Shown piece after piece: positions 51,034 to 59,822 of a DNA stretch of 64,000 bases (position 1 is the stretch's first letter; each line of letters begins with the position of its first letter). The translations under genes were made by a program, and so were the position numbers. Source of the DNA: PWVB01 sp964530185 (GTDB taxonomy: Bacteria; Chloroflexota; Anaerolineae; B4-G1; SLSP01); assembly GCA_964530185.1 (NCBI GenBank), contig CAZHBB010000001.1:27992-91991 (forward strand). Direction: 5' to 3'. The notes under the pieces were generated by a model that searched no databases, was not told where the DNA came from, and saw nothing but the letters and a program-made list of their open reading frames with translations.

Positions 51034-53582
51034 CGTAGCACCACCGGCAGGTAGGTCCGGTGGGTATGCCCAAGCACCCCGTAGAGGCCGAGGTAGTGGA
51101 TATCCGCCTCTAGATAACCTGGGAGCTGCATTTGCGGTTGAATTCCCTCTGTCACCCAGGCGTGGGCTTCAAGCCGGTAGAGCATGGGCATCGTCACAGG
51201 TAACCCGCTTGCTGGATACCCCAGGATAAGGCGCAGCGGATGGGTGAAATATCCTGGCGGAGTGCCGTCAAGAGGCGTCGCGTTCAGGGTGAAGAAGTGG
51301 TTGATCCCCTGGAGATCGCCTTGCGCCTCGTGAGTGGTCGTGTAGGAGAGCGTGAAGGTCGTGTCCGCTTCGACGGTGTTCTCCGAGACGCGAAGCAGTG
51401 TGAAATGATCTGGGTAGGCTAACCACAGTGCACCGCCTTCCGGGCCAATTGTAGCTGAAGTGGAGGGGAGTGGTGTTGGCGTAGGAGTGGGGAGGATGGC
51501 AAAACGGGCGAAGAAGATGTCAGCTTGCCCTGCTTTATGGCCCTGGATTGGAGCCTGGAGCGGGAAATCGAATGAAGTGGTCGCACCAGTGACGTGGACC
51601 ATCCAATTTGGATCAACGACGAGACGCCATCCGCGGTCGTCAGCGCTCCCACCAAGGTAGGAGCTATAGAGAAGTACTCCATCATTGCCATCCAAGACAG
51701 TTAGAAATGCTTCCATCTCCCCACCATAGTGAGGTTGTAGGGCCGCGTAAGTGGGAAAATTCGGGGACGTGGTGTCCCCGGTGACATAGACGTGATGTCC
51801 GCTATCTACCGCCAGATCCCACGCCCACTCGCGTTTACTGCCTCCCAGGTAGGTAGAGAAGACCAGGTGATCACCCGCTGGGGATAGTTTAGTGACGAAG
51901 GCCTCGTAATAACCGTTGTATTCCAGGTCGAACCCCCCAACGGTTGGGAAATCCGTGGAGATCGTGTATCCCGTGACATAGGCAGCTCCGGTCTCGTCAA
52001 TGTCAATACCCCAACACTCATCCCTGTTGCTGCCCCCCAGAAAGGTCGCGTAGAACATCTGGTTGTGCCAGGGGTCAAGTTTAAAGACCAGACAGTCGTC
52101 CCAGTCACCGCCGTAGGTGCTTTGAAAGGGGTTAACAGTGGGAAAGTCCGGCGAGGAAGTCATGCCTGTCCCGTAGACGATGCCCTGGTCATCGACGGCC
52201 AGACGGAACACTTGATCCCGCTGCGGGGCGCTAATGAGAGTCGAGTAGAGCATGGTACCGTCGGCGCTAAATATAGTAATAAATCCATCCTCTTCGTCGG
52301 AGCCGAAGGTTGCTGATCTCCAGGGGTTGAGTAGGGGAAAATCGTCTGAGTAGACTTCTCCTCCCAGGTAGACACGACCGAGATGGTCCAGTTTAATGTC
52401 GTTGACCTCCTCACCTCGCGTGCCCCCCAGGAAGGTAGAGAAAATGAGCTTTCCATCCGCGTCCAATTTAACCAGGTAGGCGTCCTCATACCCGGCAAAT
52501 CCTGGTTGCCAGGCGTCCTTGATAGGGAAATCCGTAGAGAAGGTCTCTCCAGCCACATAAGCGTTACCAGCTTCATCTATGACGATGGCATTGCCCTGGT
52601 CGCCGCTTCTTCCGCCGAAGATCGTGACATACACGAGGTTGCCTGAGGTATCCAGCTTGGCGACAAAAACATCAGAATCACCAGCATACTGTCCAGTGGA
52701 GAGCCCGGGAAAGTCAGAGGAATTGGTGACGCCACTGATGTAGGTATTGTTCTGTTGGTCAAGGGCGATAGACCATCCTTCATCCTTGGCACTACCGCCA
52801 AGGTAAGTGGCGTAAATGAGGACAGGATCGATGATCAATGGGCGCGTGGGATCGAAAGGGCCACGAGCGGCAAAACCGTAGGTCCCGTCATCCAGTAGTT
52901 TGAAGACGATGGTGACGGCCCTTCGCTGCCCATTGAACTCCTGATAGGCTGCGGGGATGCGCTCTAGGAGGGTACTGCCACCCGGCAGGTCGACACGCAA
53001 AGTCTGGCCCCCGTCGGCGAGCGACAGGGACTGAACGCCCGTGTACCTGATGTGGATCTGGGTCAGGGATGCGCCGGCCTGGACTGTGAACTGGGATTTG
53101 AGCTTTCCCTCCTGGAAGGTGTAGCTCAGGTCAATGCCGTTGTAGAGGCCCTTGTAAGTGAGATGCCCGTAGATTGGTAGATCCGTCTGCCACTGATCCG
53201 GCTGGTTCCCGTGGTAGCTGTGGGCCAGTGCCCCGGTGGCTTGCTCTCCACGGAGCTGGACCGCTGGATTGGCGTCCACGAACTCTATCCCAACCTGGCC
53301 CTGAGACAAGAAACTGATCATACCGGTGGGGCTAAAGTGCATCTCGGGCACCACACCGAAGGTCTGATAGTGAGAACCCTCAGCGTAGGCGACGAAGTGC
53401 CCAGGGGACTTCCAGTCCCCCGGGGACTGGAAGTCCCCCAGGGACTGGAGCCCGCTCGCATTAGCAGTGGGGACCGCGTGGGAGGTGGGCGCGAGTGGAA
53501 ATCGCAGCGCCACGGTGAAGGCGATCACAATTCCCAACATCAGGGCTTTCCCTGGGACATGTACACGGTGTTTGGACTCCAT
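51027..53582 (-). CDS. Secreted SBBP-repeat beta-propeller protein
   Basis: An 851-residue secreted protein. An N-terminal signal peptide (about 1-36) is followed by a beta-sandwich (about 60-260) typical of the region before SBBP repeats. Seven SBBP repeats of about 52 residues come next, each reading Y/F-x-T-x-L-G-G-S ... D-x-x-G-x-x-Y-x-x-G-x-T-x-S-x-D-F-P; the fourth is the most divergent. A C-terminal beta domain ends in YLPVVLRH, a tail I associate with secreted Chloroflexota proteins. Seven repeats fit a closed propeller. Near residue 45-60 the chain contains LGDFQSPGDWKSPG, encoded by an inserted palindrome. Function unknown; adhesion or surface binding is likely. GGAG lies eight bases before the ATG. 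Confidence 0.85.
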   Translation of the reverse strand: MESKHRVHVPGKALMLGIVIAFTVALRFPLAPTSHAVPTANASGLQSLGDFQSPGDWKSPGHFVAYAEGSHYQTFGVVPEMHFSPTGMISFLSQGQVGIEFVDANPAVQLRGEQATGALAHSYHGNQPDQWQTDLPIYGHLTYKGLYNGIDLSYTFQEGKLKSQFTVQAGASLTQIHIRYTGVQSLSLADGGQTLRVDLPGGSTLLERIPAAYQEFNGQRRAVTIVFKLLDDGTYGFAARGPFDPTRPLIIDPVLIYATYLGGSAKDEGWSIALDQQNNTYISGVTNSSDFPGLSTGQYAGDSDVFVAKLDTSGNLVYVTIFGGRSGDQGNAIVIDEAGNAYVAGETFSTDFPIKDAWQPGFAGYEDAYLVKLDADGKLIFSTFLGGTRGEEVNDIKLDHLGRVYLGGEVYSDDFPLLNPWRSATFGSDEEDGFITIFSADGTMLYSTLISAPQRDQVFRLAVDDQGIVYGTGMTSSPDFPTVNPFQSTYGGDWDDCLVFKLDPWHNQMFYATFLGGSNRDECWGIDIDETGAAYVTGYTISTDFPTVGGFDLEYNGYYEAFVTKLSPAGDHLVFSTYLGGSKREWAWDLAVDSGHHVYVTGDTTSPNFPTYAALQPHYGGEMEAFLTVLDGNDGVLLYSSYLGGSADDRGWRLVVDPNWMVHVTGATTSFDFPLQAPIQGHKAGQADIFFARFAILPTPTPTPLPSTSATIGPEGGALWLAYPDHFTLLRVSENTVEADTTFTLSYTTTHEAQGDLQGINHFFTLNATPLDGTPPGYFTHPLRLILGYPASGLPVTMPMLYRLEAHAWVTEGIQPQMQLPGYLEADIHYLGLYGVLGHTHRTYLPVVLRH
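53404..53438. repeat. 35-base perfect palindrome inside the SBBP gene
   Basis: A 17-base arm (53404-53420, beginning GGGGACTTCC and ending AGTCCCC), one central base, and its exact reverse complement (53422-53438). A further half-unit, CAGGGACTGGAG, follows at 53439-53450. It is in frame and adds an SPGDWKSPG-like peptide after the signal sequence. It looks like a mobile REP/MITE-type interspersed element; no second copy was noticed in this window. Confidence 0.8.
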
Positions 53583-53701
53583 ATCGCGGAACTCCTTTAG
53601 TCCTGCTGTCTTTCTGTCGGTTTGTGCCGTGGGTTCGGTTCCCCTGTCGAGAGCTTTGGCGCTGTTATCGTCCTGTCAGGGGAGCGTCATGTCTCCCTGT
53701 C

Positions 53702-54301
53702 CTATCGGGCCAAGTCCAGGACTATCGTGGTGATGAGAATCCCCCCTACGGCCCCGGCCACCAACTGGCCGGGGGTGTGTTTCCTGCGATGTAGACGGGC
53801 CCAGGCCACCAGAGGGAGACTCAGGAATGTCCACCAGGCCTTCCATCCGAAGGCGAACATCAGGACGGTGGCGAAGCCACCAACGCTCACCATGTGGAGA
53901 CTGATCTTCCAGAAGTTGGAGATGGTGAACATGGTCAGGCCCAGACAGGCGTAGACCAGCGCCAGGCTCCACAACAGGGATGGGGCATGCCCAAGGCCAA
54001 GGACGAGCAGCGTCAGCAGGTCGCTGAACAGACTGACCAGGATAAAACGCGGTCGATCTCGACGATCACTTAGTTCCAGGTCATGGACCCAACCGCGACG
54101 TCTGCCCACCACGAGATAGGCCAGTGGGATACCGGAGAGAAGTACGATGGCGATGAGGGCCCAGAGGATCCCGCGCCACCGATCGCCCTGCCAGCCGATG
54201 ATCGGGAACACAAATAGAGAGAGGACAGAGCTGTCAAAGAGGATTGATGTCCACCGTGCCAGGTGATCTGTAAGTGTGGCGGTTCCTGTCTTGTTGCTCA
54301 T
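53702..54301 (-). CDS. PAP2-like integral membrane protein
   Basis: A 199-residue protein with about five membrane helices. ISLHMVSVGG and ARLHRRKHTPGQLVAGAVGG resemble motifs 2 and 3 of the PAP2 phosphatase superfamily (His in SxH; Arg-x5-His). Motif 1 (Lys-x6-Arg-Pro) is only partly present in ELSDRRDRPRF, and the final Asp of motif 3 is Gln, so catalysis is uncertain. It may be a lipid-phosphate-binding or divergent phosphatase protein. It has its own promoter at 54369-54396. Its stop lies 119 bases before the SBBP gene. Confidence 0.65.
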   Translation of the reverse strand: MSNKTGTATLTDHLARWTSILFDSSVLSLFVFPIIGWQGDRWRGILWALIAIVLLSGIPLAYLVVGRRRGWVHDLELSDRRDRPRFILVSLFSDLLTLLVLGLGHAPSLLWSLALVYACLGLTMFTISNFWKISLHMVSVGGFATVLMFAFGWKAWWTFLSLPLVAWARLHRRKHTPGQLVAGAVGGILITTIVLDLAR

Positions 54302-54368
54302 GGTATTCTACTCGCTTTGTCCAACGATATCCATCACGCGGGGACCCTCTCGATCTCCGCCCCGGGGG

Positions 54369-54396
54369 AGTATACAGCAGCAAAGGCCTGTCGCAA
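54369..54396 (-). promoter_or_regulatory. Predicted promoter of the PAP2-like gene
   Basis: On the minus strand, TTGCGA (54396-54391), a 16-base spacer and TATACT (54374-54369), about 70 bases before the start codon at 54301. The rest of 54302-54566 shows no gene. Confidence 0.55.
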
Positions 54397-54566
54397 AACT
54401 TCCCTCCAGGTAGGGTCTCAGAGGTCTCTCGTTACGGCCAGTAGAATTGACTCTGATGGAATGTTGTGCTAGCGGCCTCTCAGCGCTGGGGGCTCTCTCA
54501 TCTAGCGAAGGCCCAGGGGGCTGGGAAGCCCGCTTTGGCCGTTGGAGGTGAGCGGCTTCGGCTTGC

Positions 54567-55439
54567 TCATCCTATCTCCGGGCCGGCGATGGCGAACTGC
54601 GCCTTCGGTTCCCACGGCAACGGTCGGGGGCCAAGGGCCATCCGGGTGAAGCTGCGCTGGACGGTGAAGCCCAGGCCCTGCAGCACGTCCAACCAGGCAG
54701 TCTGGTAAGCGGGGACGTCCAGGATCACGTCTCGCGCCGCGGCAATTGCCTGACAGACCAGTCCACGCGCGGTTTCGACAGGATCGGCGATTGGGTCGGC
54801 GATAAAGTCGGCGACGATTGGCCCCAACTGATCATAATGCGCGCCGGGGCGTCCCAGGCAGAACCCCGCGAGGTGGCTCCCTGTCCTGACCATAAGGGCA
54901 TAGTGCGGAGCCCGTTGCAGAAGTTTGTCCAGGACTGCCAGACGCGCCGCTCCGAAGTGTGGGGCGTCGAACTCGGTGAGCTCTGGAAGCATGTCCCGGG
55001 AGACGCGGGACACGGAGAGTGACGATCTGGGCGCCGGGAGATCACCTCTGCGAAGGAGACGGTGGATCACGTACTCTGGTTGAAAGCCGAACCGCTCGTA
55101 CAGGCGTTGGCCTGCTGGTGTGGCATCCAGTCGCACGGCACCAAGCGGTCGGGCGTAGTCGATGGCGGCTCGGAGCAGGTGGCTTCCGACGCCACGGCGC
55201 CGGAAGTCGGGGGCCACCAAGAGCATACCGATCCAGCTAAAGTGACCCCCATAAGTCACGGTGGTCACCGTGCCGGCTGCCTGGTCGCGGTAGTGGGCGA
55301 CAAAACTGCCGCCGGTGCTGAGTTCCAGAATCATCCTCCAGTCGGCCTCCGTCTGGTTCCAGCCAGCCTGAGCGGCCAATCGCATCCCGAAGGGTATGTC
55401 AGCCGCGGTCATGCGACGGAGGGTGATGGTGGTTCCCAT
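54567..55439 (-). CDS. GNAT-family N-acetyltransferase (tandem-domain)
   Basis: A 290-residue acetyl-CoA-dependent transferase. The N-terminal GNAT domain has the acetyl-CoA loop VAPDFRRRGVGSHLL (about residues 76-90) and the end-of-domain GQRLYERFGFQPEY. The C-terminal about 150 residues look like the second, degenerate domain of YitH/HolE-type acetyltransferases. The acceptor substrate is unknown. It begins seven bases after the stop of the DHDPS-like gene, so it shares that operon. Confidence 0.82.
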   Translation of the reverse strand: MGTTITLRRMTAADIPFGMRLAAQAGWNQTEADWRMILELSTGGSFVAHYRDQAAGTVTTVTYGGHFSWIGMLLVAPDFRRRGVGSHLLRAAIDYARPLGAVRLDATPAGQRLYERFGFQPEYVIHRLLRRGDLPAPRSSLSVSRVSRDMLPELTEFDAPHFGAARLAVLDKLLQRAPHYALMVRTGSHLAGFCLGRPGAHYDQLGPIVADFIADPIADPVETARGLVCQAIAAARDVILDVPAYQTAWLDVLQGLGFTVQRSFTRMALGPRPLPWEPKAQFAIAGPEIG

Positions 55440-55445
55440 GTCACT

Positions 55446-56519
55446 TTACTCCAACCACTCTGACAGGTGTGCCTGGACGAAATCATCGTCGTTGAGTTCC
55501 GGGTATGCCCGGTATACGCGGTCGATCTCCGCCTGCTGTCCCGGCGATAGCCTCTGCTGAGGGTCGAGACACCAGATCCCTTCCAGGAGTCCCTGCCGTT
55601 GCAGGACGTAGTGCAGTCCGGCGATGCAGCCGGCAAACCCATGGGCCGCGTCGAAGAACGCGGCGTTGCACTCTGTGATTTGCTCTCCCAGGGTCAGAAG
55701 GTTGGGGGGAATAGCTCCTCCTTCTCTGACGGTTCTCTTGATCTCCTCGAGTAATTCGACGGCCCTCTTCGTCCAGACGGCCCAATGACCGAGCAGCCCC
55801 CCTGCCATGCGGGTACGGCGCGTCCCTGCAGGTGTCTCGAGGACGTACTCTGTCAGAAGATCCATCACGATGTGATCATCGTTGCCGGTGTAGAGGGCGA
55901 TCTCTTTCTCTCGTCCCGCATCGCAGACGGCCCGCACCACATCGAGGGTGTAGTAACGGTTGAAGGGGGCAACCTTGATGGCCAGGAGGTTCTCGATCTC
56001 CACGAACCGGCGCCAGAACTCATAGGGCAGCACGCGTCCACCCACCGCGGGTTGGAGATAGAAACCGATGACAGGCATGATGCGGGAGATCTCGCGGCAG
56101 TGGGCCACCATCGTTTCGACACTGTCGTCCGAGAAGGCTGCCAGGCTGACAAGGCAAGCGTGGTATCCCGCTTCGCGGGCCAACTCGGCCTCTCGGAGGG
56201 CCTGAGCGGTCCTGCCACAGACGCCAGCGATCTTCATGATGGCGGTGTGGCGGTGGGTGCACCAGGCGTCGATGGCCTCAGAGGCCAGGTTGAGCACCGG
56301 AGCCAACAGGTTAAACTGTGGGTCCCGGATCTCGAATTGGGTCGTGTGGACGGCGACGGCCAGCCCCCCAGCGCCAGCATCGATGTAGTAGCGGATCAGT
56401 GCACGCTGCCGCCGGGGATCAAACTGCCGGCGGTGATCGAGTGCCAGCGGCATGGCAGGAATCACCATACCGTCTCGCAGTCTCTCCAACAGGGAGGTAG
56501 GAATCGCGTTCTTGTCCAT
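55446..56519 (-). CDS. Dihydrodipicolinate synthase/N-acetylneuraminate lyase family protein
   Basis: A 357-residue class I aldolase-fold protein. The Schiff-base lysine is Lys182 in LLAIKVAPFNRY, and Tyr154 in IGFYLQPAVGG is the catalytic Tyr. The chain is longer than DapA (about 290) because of a C-terminal extension. The true dapA function is therefore unlikely; a keto-acid sugar aldolase or dehydratase is more probable. Two starts are possible: ATG 56519, used here, and GTG 56558 with GGGAAG. The former has a GAGGAGG rather far upstream (16 bases). The preceding gene is an epimerase, suggesting a small sugar-catabolic operon. Confidence 0.8.
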   Translation of the reverse strand: MDKNAIPTSLLERLRDGMVIPAMPLALDHRRQFDPRRQRALIRYYIDAGAGGLAVAVHTTQFEIRDPQFNLLAPVLNLASEAIDAWCTHRHTAIMKIAGVCGRTAQALREAELAREAGYHACLVSLAAFSDDSVETMVAHCREISRIMPVIGFYLQPAVGGRVLPYEFWRRFVEIENLLAIKVAPFNRYYTLDVVRAVCDAGREKEIALYTGNDDHIVMDLLTEYVLETPAGTRRTRMAGGLLGHWAVWTKRAVELLEEIKRTVREGGAIPPNLLTLGEQITECNAAFFDAAHGFAGCIAGLHYVLQRQGLLEGIWCLDPQQRLSPGQQAEIDRVYRAYPELNDDDFVQAHLSEWLE

Positions 56520-56559
56520 GATGGTCTTGGGGAATCCTCCTCGTGCGTGATGTGCCACT

Positions 56560-57633
56560 TCAAAACTTCCCGTCGGTTACCTCAAAGTGGGTGGGTTTGG
56601 ACAGTGAGCGTCCGCCCTGTTGAATCCAGGCCGCCTGCCATCGGATCATGGTCAGTAGTGGCACGGAGGGGTAGCCAAACAGGGCGGCTGCTTTGCTGGC
56701 GTTGCTCAGATACATGCGCCCTTCTCCCTCTACGCCACGGAACTTGACGGCCCGTCCGAAGATCCTGCCAAATGTCTCCGCGATGTAACGTACCGACGCG
56801 GTCTCTGGGCCAGTGATGTTGAGGATCGTCGGTGGGGAGGCACAATGTTCCAGGCTGAGGAGGGTTTGACGGTTGACGTCACCCTGCCATATCACATTGA
56901 CGTGGCTCACGGTCAGGTCGATGGGTTCGCCGCGGTAGACCTTCTGGCCGATATCGTACAGGACGCCATACCGCAGGTCGATGGCGTAGTTCAGGCGCAG
57001 GAGAGAGATGCGTGTGCCGCAGGTCCGACTCCAGTACTGAAAGATCCGCTCGCGTGCCAGGCAGGATTGCGCGTACTCTCCCACCGGCTGCGGTTCACAC
57101 TCCTCGGTGCAGCCCCCGGGGATCGGTGGGACCAGGGGGTAGACACACCCGGTGGAGAAAGCGACGATGCGGCTATCGCTGAAGTGACGGGCGACGTTGG
57201 CGGGCACCAGCACGTTGGTTGCCCAGGTCATCTCGACGTTCTCGCCGGTGCCAAACTTGCGGCCCACCAGGTAGAGCACGTTGTCCGTCTTGGGGAGGCG
57301 CGAGACGGCGTCCTGATCGAGGAGGTCACAGGCGATGGTCTCGAGGCCAGCAGCCTCGAGCTGCGACCGGGCGGACGGATCGGAGAAGCGAGAGACGCCG
57401 ATCACACGCCGCTGGATGCCAGCAGCCCGAGTGGCTCGGAGTGCCGTCAGGCCAAGGCCAGTCCCAATCTTCCCTCCGATCCCCAGAATGATGAGATCGC
57501 CTTTCAGGCGTCTCATCAGCGCCACCACACGGGCGGTGGGGCGGGAGAGCAGTTCGTCGAGCATCTCCTCATTCTCGATCACATGGGGCAATGGGGCATC
57601 TATGTTCTCGACCGCTTTAGAAGGGTAACCCAT
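56560..57633 (-). CDS. NAD-dependent epimerase/dehydratase
   Basis: A 357-residue SDR protein. The Rossmann loop DLIILGIGGKIGTGLG lies after an about 40-residue N-terminal extension (VIENEEMLDELLSRP). VAFSTGCVYPL gives the Ser/Thr strand, and LNITGPETASVRYIA occurs in the substrate half. The usual YxxxK is less clear: GEYAQSCLARE has Tyr-x-x-x-Cys, so the Lys may be replaced. AGGAG lies seven bases before the ATG at 57633; longer in-frame starts lack a ribosome site. It leads a three-gene minus-strand operon with the DHDPS-like and GNAT genes. Confidence 0.8.
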   Translation of the reverse strand: MGYPSKAVENIDAPLPHVIENEEMLDELLSRPTARVVALMRRLKGDLIILGIGGKIGTGLGLTALRATRAAGIQRRVIGVSRFSDPSARSQLEAAGLETIACDLLDQDAVSRLPKTDNVLYLVGRKFGTGENVEMTWATNVLVPANVARHFSDSRIVAFSTGCVYPLVPPIPGGCTEECEPQPVGEYAQSCLARERIFQYWSRTCGTRISLLRLNYAIDLRYGVLYDIGQKVYRGEPIDLTVSHVNVIWQGDVNRQTLLSLEHCASPPTILNITGPETASVRYIAETFGRIFGRAVKFRGVEGEGRMYLSNASKAAALFGYPSVPLLTMIRWQAAWIQQGGRSLSKPTHFEVTDGKF

Positions 57634-57965
57634 GATGTTCTCCTGAGCTACGGCCAGACACGTACGGCGGCTACCATTCGGTTGTCCGCTTCTGGGTCTG
57701 GGGTGTGTGCGTATCCCCATCATAGGCTGGGGGCGACGCTTTGGCAACCTGCGAGTCGTTCGGGTCAGGTCCGGGCTGGGGGTATCGGAGAGGCTTATGT
57801 GTGTGCCTATGGCCTATTTGTCCTCGATGGTGTTTCTCTTTTGGCCTGAGTTGACGATAATCACTTTTGTGGGCTGACGCACGACCGGGTGTGCGGTTTG
57901 GGCAGGATCATAGGAGACCCGGTCTATCATCCATTGAGCGTGGGGGTGTGTCAAGGGAGGGAGGC
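57634..57965. other. Divergent intergenic region
   Basis: 332 bases between the epimerase (minus) and trmO (plus). I see no gene and no convincing promoter pair; TTGACG at 57851 has no -10 at the right distance. Confidence 0.4.
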
Positions 57966-58409
57966 ATGGAAGAGACCGTGACTTCAGGTGAGCCTATCAC
58001 ATTCTCGCCCATCGGCTATGTGGTGCGCCCGGGGCCACTGCCCGAAGAGGGAGACGTCACAGCTCAGCTTCGGGCCCAGCCTGTGTACATCGCGGTAGAT
58101 GCACGCTACGCCGCGGCCCTTCTGGGCATGATGCCCGGGGATGACATTGTGGTGCTCACCTATCTGCATCGGGCGACACGTGATGTGTTACAGGTCCATC
58201 CGCGTGGAGACCCCGCGCGACCTTTGACGGGGGTCTTTGCGACCCGCAGCCCTGCGCGTCCGAACCCTATTGGCCTTACGGTGGCACGGGTGCTGGACGT
58301 GAGGGGGGCTCAGCTCACGGTGGTTGGCCTTGACGCGCTGCATGGTACGCCTGTGCTGGACATCAAGTGTTACTCTGCATTCTTCGATGCGCCCTATCGG
58401 GCGTCGTAA
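57966..58409 (+). CDS. trmO: tRNA (t6A37)-N6-methyltransferase TrmO-like (TsaA/YaeB fold)
   Basis: A 147-residue protein of the TsaA-like/TrmO family, SAM-dependent beta-barrel methyltransferases acting on t6A37 of tRNA-Thr. ITFSPIGYVV opens the barrel, GVFATRSPARPNPIGLTV is the family signature and DALHGTPVLDIKCY the later conserved block. It lacks the C-terminal extension of E. coli TrmO (235 residues), as in archaeal-type short forms. GGGAGGGAGG precedes the ATG at 57966. It ends shortly before a scaffold gap. Confidence 0.85.
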   Translation: MEETVTSGEPITFSPIGYVVRPGPLPEEGDVTAQLRAQPVYIAVDARYAAALLGMMPGDDIVVLTYLHRATRDVLQVHPRGDPARPLTGVFATRSPARPNPIGLTVARVLDVRGAQLTVVGLDALHGTPVLDIKCYSAFFDAPYRAS

Positions 58410-58424
58410 GGCTGAGGAGAGGCG

Positions 58425-58479
58425 GTCCCTGCTCATCATCGGAGTGAGGGGGTTCGAGAGACGGTGGCCGGTGGTCGAC
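58425..58479. repeat. 55-base contig-end duplicate (left copy)
   Basis: Identical to 58580-58634 across the N run; non-coding. The same 55-base length as at the first gap points to assembler k-mer size. Confidence 0.9.
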
Positions 58480-58579
58480 NNNNNNNNNNNNNNNNNNNNN
58501 NNNNNNNNNNNNNNNNNNNNNNNNNNNNNNNNNNNNNNNNNNNNNNNNNNNNNNNNNNNNNNNNNNNNNNNNNNNNNNN
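58480..58579. other. Scaffold gap (100 N)
   Basis: Exactly 100 N, flanked by identical 55-base sequences; most likely two overlapping contigs, so little or no sequence is missing between trmO and pyrC. Confidence 0.95.
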
Positions 58580-58634
58580 GTCCCTGCTCATCATCGGAGT
58601 GAGGGGGTTCGAGAGACGGTGGCCGGTGGTCGAC
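58580..58634. repeat. 55-base contig-end duplicate (right copy)
   Basis: Exact copy of 58425-58479, an assembly artefact; it should be collapsed. Confidence 0.9.
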
Positions 58635-58693
58635 ACTCATCGTCCCGGGTCAGTCACGCTGCGCCTGCGTGAGCCATTCCAGGCGCATTGCGC

Positions 58694-58721
58694 TTGTCAA
58701 TTCCTGATCCTTTGGTATTAT
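58694..58721 (+). promoter_or_regulatory. Predicted promoter of the pyr operon
   Basis: TTGTCA (58694-58699), a 16-base spacer and TATTAT (58716-58721). The expected start, near 58728, leaves a leader of 35-50 bases to the pyrC start, too short for a classical leader attenuator. Confidence 0.65.
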
Positions 58722-58777
58722 GGTCAGGGTCTGGGGAAAGTCCCGGCCCGGCGATTGAGCCAATGGCGATACATTGC

Positions 58778-59821
58778 ATGAAGCTTCCGGGATTAGCCGA
58801 TGTGCATGTGCATCTCCGCGAGCCAGGGGATGTGCATAAAGAGACTATTCGCAGCGGTACTGAAGCTGCGCTGGCCGGAGGTTTCACTACCCTCCTCGCG
58901 ATGCCCAACACGCACCCCCCGTTAGTTACCCTTGCCGAATTTCGTAAGGCACAACGCCGTGCCTCTGAGACCGCCCTGTGTGATGTGTTCCACTTCGCGG
59001 GGGGATCAGCAGACCATCTGGCAGAGCTTCCAGCCCTTGGGCGGGAGGCTGTGGGGCTGAAGATCTACATGGATCAGACCTATGGCCCCCTGAGGGTGGA
59101 CACGTTGGCTGCGCTGATGGCCTGTTTCAAGCACTGGCCTCCAGGGAAACCTATCGCGGTTCATGCTGAGGGCAAGAACGTCGCCGTGGCAATCGGGTTG
59201 GCGGCCGCCTTCAACCGACATGTGCATATCTGTCATGTCAGCCGCAAGGACGAGATCACGTTGATCGCCCATGCCAAGCAGCGAGGCATCCAGGTGACCT
59301 GTGAAGTCACCCCCCATCACCTCTTTCTGAGCGAGTTAGATGCCCGACAGTTTGGGCCGCGGGCCAACGTGCGTCCGGCGTTGGCCTCCCAGACTGACGT
59401 GGAGGCCCTCTGGGCTCATCTGGACACTGTGATCGACTGCATCGCGACGGACCACGCCCCTCACACCCTGGCCGAAAAGCTTGGACCGGATGCGCCGCCA
59501 GGCATGCCGGGGCTGGAGACAGCGCTGCCCCTGATGCTGACGGCAGTCTCTGAGGGGCGCCTGACGCTCGAGCGCCTGGTGGCGCTAATGGCCGTGAACC
59601 CGCGCCGTATCTATGGATTGTCCTCTCAGCCGGACACGTGGGTCGAAGTGGATCCTGATGATCGCTATACGATCTCTGACGAAGGCCTTCACACAAAGAG
59701 CGGCTGGAGTCCGTTCTCGGGTCGGACGGTGCGTGGACGGGTGCGGCGTGTGGTCTTGCGGGGGCGCGAGGTTTTTGCGGATGGAGTGGTCCATCCCCCC
59801 TATGCTTTTCACAGTGGATGA
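58778..59821 (+). CDS. pyrC: Dihydroorotase
   Basis: A 347-residue amidohydrolase converting carbamoyl-aspartate to dihydroorotate. The metal-binding DVHVHLREPG lies at the N-terminus. GLKIYMDQT supplies the position of the bridging Lys, HICHVSRKDE and EVTPHHLFL the later His ligands, and IATDHAPHTLAEK the catalytic Asp. The start is not certain: ATG 58778 gives the standard MKLPGLADVHVHLREP; ATG 58763 is five codons longer; neither has a strong ribosome site. First gene of the pyrimidine operon, with its stop touching a terminator hairpin. Confidence 0.93.
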   Translation: MKLPGLADVHVHLREPGDVHKETIRSGTEAALAGGFTTLLAMPNTHPPLVTLAEFRKAQRRASETALCDVFHFAGGSADHLAELPALGREAVGLKIYMDQTYGPLRVDTLAALMACFKHWPPGKPIAVHAEGKNVAVAIGLAAAFNRHVHICHVSRKDEITLIAHAKQRGIQVTCEVTPHHLFLSELDARQFGPRANVRPALASQTDVEALWAHLDTVIDCIATDHAPHTLAEKLGPDAPPGMPGLETALPLMLTAVSEGRLTLERLVALMAVNPRRIYGLSSQPDTWVEVDPDDRYTISDEGLHTKSGWSPFSGRTVRGRVRRVVLRGREVFADGVVHPPYAFHSG

Positions 59822-59822
59822 G

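Noticed and set aside
57851..57879. TTGACG as a trmO promoter
   Set aside because: The -35-like hexamer is good, but no acceptable -10 lies 15-19 bases downstream.
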